Source of the DNA: JANQOH01 sp965243325
GTDB lineage: Bacteria; Pseudomonadota; Alphaproteobacteria; UBA7887
Assembly (NCBI GenBank): GCA_965243325.1
Contig: CBDEUQ010000003.1
Location: 1,240,001-1,304,000 of the forward strand
Length of the DNA stretch: 64,000 bases
Direction of reading: 5' to 3'
Position numbers and translations under genes: made by a program. Of this stretch, positions 61,220 through 64,000 are shown piece after piece. The notes beneath the pieces are model-generated. The model did no database searches. It saw only the letters and a program-made list of their open reading frames with translations, and was not told where the DNA came from. Position 1 is the first letter of the stretch. Each line of letters opens with the position of its first letter.

Positions 61220-61909
61220 ATGGAACGCGACCCGGTACGAGAAAAGATCAAGGACCTGCTCTGGAGGCGCGGCCTTTCGATGCGCGAGGCGTCGGACGCC
61301 ATCGGCCGCAACCACTCCTACGTCTACCGCTTCGTCGAGCTCGGAAAGCCCCGCGCCCTCGCCGCGCGCGACGCCGAGGCGCTCGCCGGCGTCCTCGAAT
61401 GCGAGCCCGAGGACCTCCGCCACGCCAGCGTGCCGCCGCGCAAGCGCTGGACCCGGAAGCCGAGACCCGAGCCCGAGCCCGCCGCCCCGGCTTCCGCCTT
61501 CGTCGCGGAGGTCGACGTCGAGGCGTCCGCCGGACCCGGCACGCTCGCCGCGGAGTTCGTCACCGAGCGCGCCCGCTGGCAGCTCCCCGTGGCGATGATC
61601 CGCTACGAGGGCGGCGCCGATCCGTCCGCGCTCCGTATCCTCCGCGTGCGCGGCAACTCCATGGAGCCCGAGATGGGCGAGGGCGACCGCATCGTCGTCG
61701 ACACCGCGCGCCGCGTCCCCGACGAAGGCGAGCTCTTCGTGCTCTGGGACGGCGACGGCCTCGTGGTCAAGCGCGTCGAGAAGGCGCGCGACCCCGGGCC
61801 GCCGCGCCTGCGGCTGCTGTCCGCCAACCCCGACTACACCCCCTATACCTGCCTCGCAGACGAAGCCCACATCGTCGGCAAGGTGCTGTGGACCGTCAGG
61901 CGCGCCTGA
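61220..61909 (+). CDS. CI/LexA-like phage-type repressor with S24 peptidase domain
   Basis: 229 residues from the ATG at 61220 (GAGGA upstream). The N-terminal HTH (RRGLSMREASDAIGRNHSYV) is linked by a Pro/Lys-rich stretch to an S24 domain with the nucleophile in GNSMEPEM and the Lys in GLVVKRVE. The family cleaves itself on DNA damage through RecA. It probably keeps the neighbouring mobile genes, perhaps the integrase pair, silent until SOS induction. Confidence 0.88.
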   Translation: MERDPVREKIKDLLWRRGLSMREASDAIGRNHSYVYRFVELGKPRALAARDAEALAGVLECEPEDLRHASVPPRKRWTRKPRPEPEPAAPASAFVAEVDVEASAGPGTLAAEFVTERARWQLPVAMIRYEGGADPSALRILRVRGNSMEPEMGEGDRIVVDTARRVPDEGELFVLWDGDGLVVKRVEKARDPGPPRLRLLSANPDYTPYTCLADEAHIVGKVLWTVRRA

Positions 61910-62025
61910 ACGACCCCGCGCCTTCTCTCACCGTGGCGGATCGTGCGGTGTACGATGGCGAGCCGTTCGTGACATGCGATGGATGCCGGGCCGGAAGCGT
62001 GACCGGCACGACGCCGGGATCGGAC

Positions 62026-63183
62026 CTATACGATGTCCGCGCCGATGCTCGCCGCGATTTTCATCGCCGACGCCCGGACCGACGCGCGCTCCAGATGCGC
62101 ATACCGCGCCGTCGTCTCCACCCTGCGGTGACCGAGCAGCCGCGCGATCATCGGCAGGCTCTCGCCGAGCGCCAGCGCCCTCGACGCGAACGAATGCCTG
62201 AGGTCATGGATCCGCACGTCCTTCAGCCCGGCCCGCGCGCGCACCAGCCGCCAGCACCCGTCGAGCTCGCGCAGGTGCGCGCCCGGCTTGCGCCCCGGCA
62301 CCACCCAGGGATTGTCCTCGATGCGCGCAAGGCCGCGAAGCACGCTCACCGCCGGCGGCGACAACGGCACCCGGCGCGGACCCACCTTGCTGTCGCGAAG
62401 CCGGATCTCCCTCGCCTCAAGGTCGACGTCCTCCCAGCGAAGCGTCAGGACCTCGTTGCGCCGGCAGCCGGTCAGCATCAGCAGCCGCAGCGCCGCCACC
62501 GTGTAGGCCGACACCCGGCCCCCGGCCTCCAGCTCCGACAGCGCCCCGCCCAGGCGGTCGAACTCGTCCGCGGTCAGGAAACGCTCGCGGCGGTGCGACG
62601 GGTACTTCATCACCTGCCGGCACGGATTGCCGTCCACCGGTGCCAGCCCCCACTCCTCGGCGAGGTTGTAGATGTGCGAGAGCGTCTCGGCCACCAGGTT
62701 CGCCATCGCCGGCGTCGCCCGCATCCGGTAGTGCAGCTCCACGACCCGCTCCGGCTCGACCGCCGCCAGCGCGAGCCCGCCGAGCTCCGGCACGATGCGC
62801 CGCTCCACTACCCGCTGCAGCGTCTTCGCCGTCTTCGGCTTGCAACGCACCGCCACGTGCTTCTCCAGATACAGCGCCGCCGCCTCCGCCACCGTCGGCC
62901 CCGCCGGCAGCGCCTCGGGAACCGGGTCCTCGCCCGCCTTGATCCGCGCGATGACGAGCGCCGCGCGATCCCGCGCCTCGCCGGCCGAGATCACCCCGTG
63001 GCGGCCCACCGTCACCCGCTTCGCGCCCTTCGGGCCCCGGATCTGCACGATGTAGACCTTCCCGCCCGAGGGGTACACCCGCACGCAGAAGCCGGTCAGG
63101 GTGCGGTCGCGGAACACCGTGTCGCGCTCCACCGAGAGCGCCTCCACCGTGCGCTTCGAGATCGTGACCGTACGCGCCGTCAT
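62026..63183 (-). CDS. Tyrosine integrase, second of the right-hand pair
   Basis: 385 residues from the ATG at 63183, which overlaps the upstream integrase stop (ATGA); an open frame further upstream runs inside that gene and is not used. Arm-binding start (TISKRTVEALSVERDTVFRD), core-binding domain (CKPKTAKTLQRVVERRIVPE), then GCRRNEV, HDLRHSF, LLGHRRVETT and ARYAH. Intact. Same overlap and order as the left pair but opposite orientation. Confidence 0.92.
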   Translation of the reverse strand: MTARTVTISKRTVEALSVERDTVFRDRTLTGFCVRVYPSGGKVYIVQIRGPKGAKRVTVGRHGVISAGEARDRAALVIARIKAGEDPVPEALPAGPTVAEAAALYLEKHVAVRCKPKTAKTLQRVVERRIVPELGGLALAAVEPERVVELHYRMRATPAMANLVAETLSHIYNLAEEWGLAPVDGNPCRQVMKYPSHRRERFLTADEFDRLGGALSELEAGGRVSAYTVAALRLLMLTGCRRNEVLTLRWEDVDLEAREIRLRDSKVGPRRVPLSPPAVSVLRGLARIEDNPWVVPGRKPGAHLRELDGCWRLVRARAGLKDVRIHDLRHSFASRALALGESLPMIARLLGHRRVETTARYAHLERASVRASAMKIAASIGADIV

Positions 63184-64000
63184 GCCGCGATCTCCTTCGC
63201 CGGAAGGTGGCGCGCGATGCTGTCGCCGATCTTCGCCGCCGACCGCCTCTCGCTGTCGCGCACCAGATGCGCGTAGCGCGCCGTCGTCCCCACCTTCGAA
63301 TGCCCGAGCAGGCGCCCGATCATGGTCAGGCTCTCGCCGAGCGCCAGCGCGCGGCTCGCGTACGAATGCCGGCAGTCGTGAAGCCGCACGTCGCCGAGCT
63401 CCGCCCGTGCCCGCAGCCGGTACCAGATCTGGGTCATGTACTTCAGCCGCTCCCCCTTCCCGTGCCCGACGATCACCCACGGGTTGCCCCTGATCCGGGG
63501 GATCCCCGCCAGCACCGTCTCCAGCTCCGGCGTCAGCGGCACCATGCGCGGCCCAGTCTTCCCGTCACGCAAGCGGATCTCCCCGGCCACCCGGTCCACG
63601 TCCTCCCACCTGAGCGTCAGGATCTCGTCGCGCCGGCACCCGGTCAGCAGCAGAAGCCGGATCGCCGCGATCGCCGGCGGCCACTCCGAGCCCTTCGCCT
63701 CGGCCTCGCGCAGCACCCGCCCCAGGCGGCGGTACTCCTCCGGCGTCAGATACCGCTCGCGCGGAACGTCCTTGTACCGGCGCACCGAGCGGCAGGGGTT
63801 GCGCCCCCGGGGCCTGAACCCCCAGCTCTCCGCCAATGTGAACATGTGCGACAGCACCCGCAGCGTCGCGTTGGCCGACTGCGGGGTGCCGCGAAGCTCG
63901 TGATGGAGCGCCGCCACGTGTCCGTGCTCCACCGACTTGACCCGCATCGTCCCCAGCGCCGGCAGGATGTGGTTGTCGAGCATCGAACGGTAGGTCTCCG
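63180..64000 (-). CDS. Tyrosine integrase, first of the right-hand pair, 5' end outside the window
   Basis: About 273 residues are visible; the frame is open to the right edge. Core-binding end (ANATLRVLSHMFTLAESWGF, NPCRSVRRYKDV), GCRRDEI, HDCRHSY (a Cys where Leu is usual), LLGHSKVGTT and ARYAH. Catalytic residues are complete. It shares about the same motif set as the 10782 integrase and is translationally coupled to the next gene. Confidence 0.9.
   Translation of the reverse strand, partial: ETYRSMLDNHILPALGTMRVKSVEHGHVAALHHELRGTPQSANATLRVLSHMFTLAESWGFRPRGRNPCRSVRRYKDVPRERYLTPEEYRRLGRVLREAEAKGSEWPPAIAAIRLLLLTGCRRDEILTLRWEDVDRVAGEIRLRDGKTGPRMVPLTPELETVLAGIPRIRGNPWVIVGHGKGERLKYMTQIWYRLRARAELGDVRLHDCRHSYASRALALGESLTMIGRLLGHSKVGTTARYAHLVRDSERRSAAKIGDSIARHLPAKEIAA

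Noticed and set aside
58928..61870. Minus-strand frame of 980 codons
   Set aside because: It runs antisense through the repressor and the zinc-ribbon gene; only the section from 61126 to about 60500 is a believable gene.
62026..63480. Longer start for the right-hand second integrase
   Set aside because: The extra 99 codons lie inside the upstream integrase gene in another frame; the ATGA overlap start at 63183 fits the family.

Overview
This is about 64 kb of GC-rich DNA from an alphaproteobacterium, to judge from the glutamate synthase pair, a Paracoccus/Rhodobacter-like cytochrome c550/c2, a MobF relaxase and a portal-type phage gene. The genus cannot be named from the sequence. Everything right of about 10.7 kb looks like accessory DNA. 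It holds two overlapping tyrosine-integrase pairs, a decayed relaxase, a CI-like repressor, toxin-antitoxin genes, at least eight insertion-sequence families, a group II intron and many duplicated or broken genes.

Left part (1-10.7 kb): the end of a phage portal-like gene, then a HigB-type toxin with an unusually large antitoxin (HTH plus HExxH peptidase) behind a perfect 14-bp palindrome. Next come housekeeping genes: gltD-gltB (minus strand) and uppP. A lipoprotein gene is cut at about 10.68 kb, just before the first integrase pair (10.78-13.1 kb), which suggests the left edge of an island.

10.7-34.3 kb: the integrase pair; an IS1380 remnant; a four-gene tripartite efflux operon (TolC-like channel, a PAS-domain/adaptor fusion, ABC ATPase, MacB-type permease) with a 12-base G/C run at the ATPase-permease junction; an IS256 with an 8-bp target duplication just upstream of that operon; a broken SDR gene; and a cytochrome c. 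Then comes the most striking structure, two nested IS1595-family (ISXO2-like) elements. The outer one (23247-29140) and the inner one (25880-28292) each carry a DNA methyltransferase fused to a C-terminal HNH nuclease. The outer one also carries a GIY-YIG nuclease and two small genes. Both have terminal inverted repeats and exact 8-bp target duplications. Beyond them are an IS110 remnant split by an IS701, an IS630 remnant, a group II intron and a lone tyrosine recombinase.

34.3-47.5 kb: repeated small accessory genes. A roughly 110-residue protein of unknown function (family A) occurs twice intact and once with a stop codon. Both intact copies sit directly before a gene for an array of CxxC...CxxC zinc-ribbon-like repeats. 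A segment of about 470 bp encoding an 88-residue cysteine protein is present twice. Also here are a triple cold-shock-domain protein, an SNase-like nuclease, an orphan betaine-type binding protein, a porin, and transposase genes broken by short palindromic insertions.

47.5-64 kb: a plasmid- or ICE-like region. A MobF relaxase has lost its N terminus and carries an internal TAG. A shrunken copy of its 3' end and of the following gene lies to the left. Further right are a TbpB-like lipoprotein, a RES-Xre type toxin-antitoxin pair, the third family A/zinc-ribbon module, a CI-like repressor facing a multi-HTH protein, and a second overlapping integrase pair that runs off the right edge. No rRNA, tRNA or CRISPR array was recognised.
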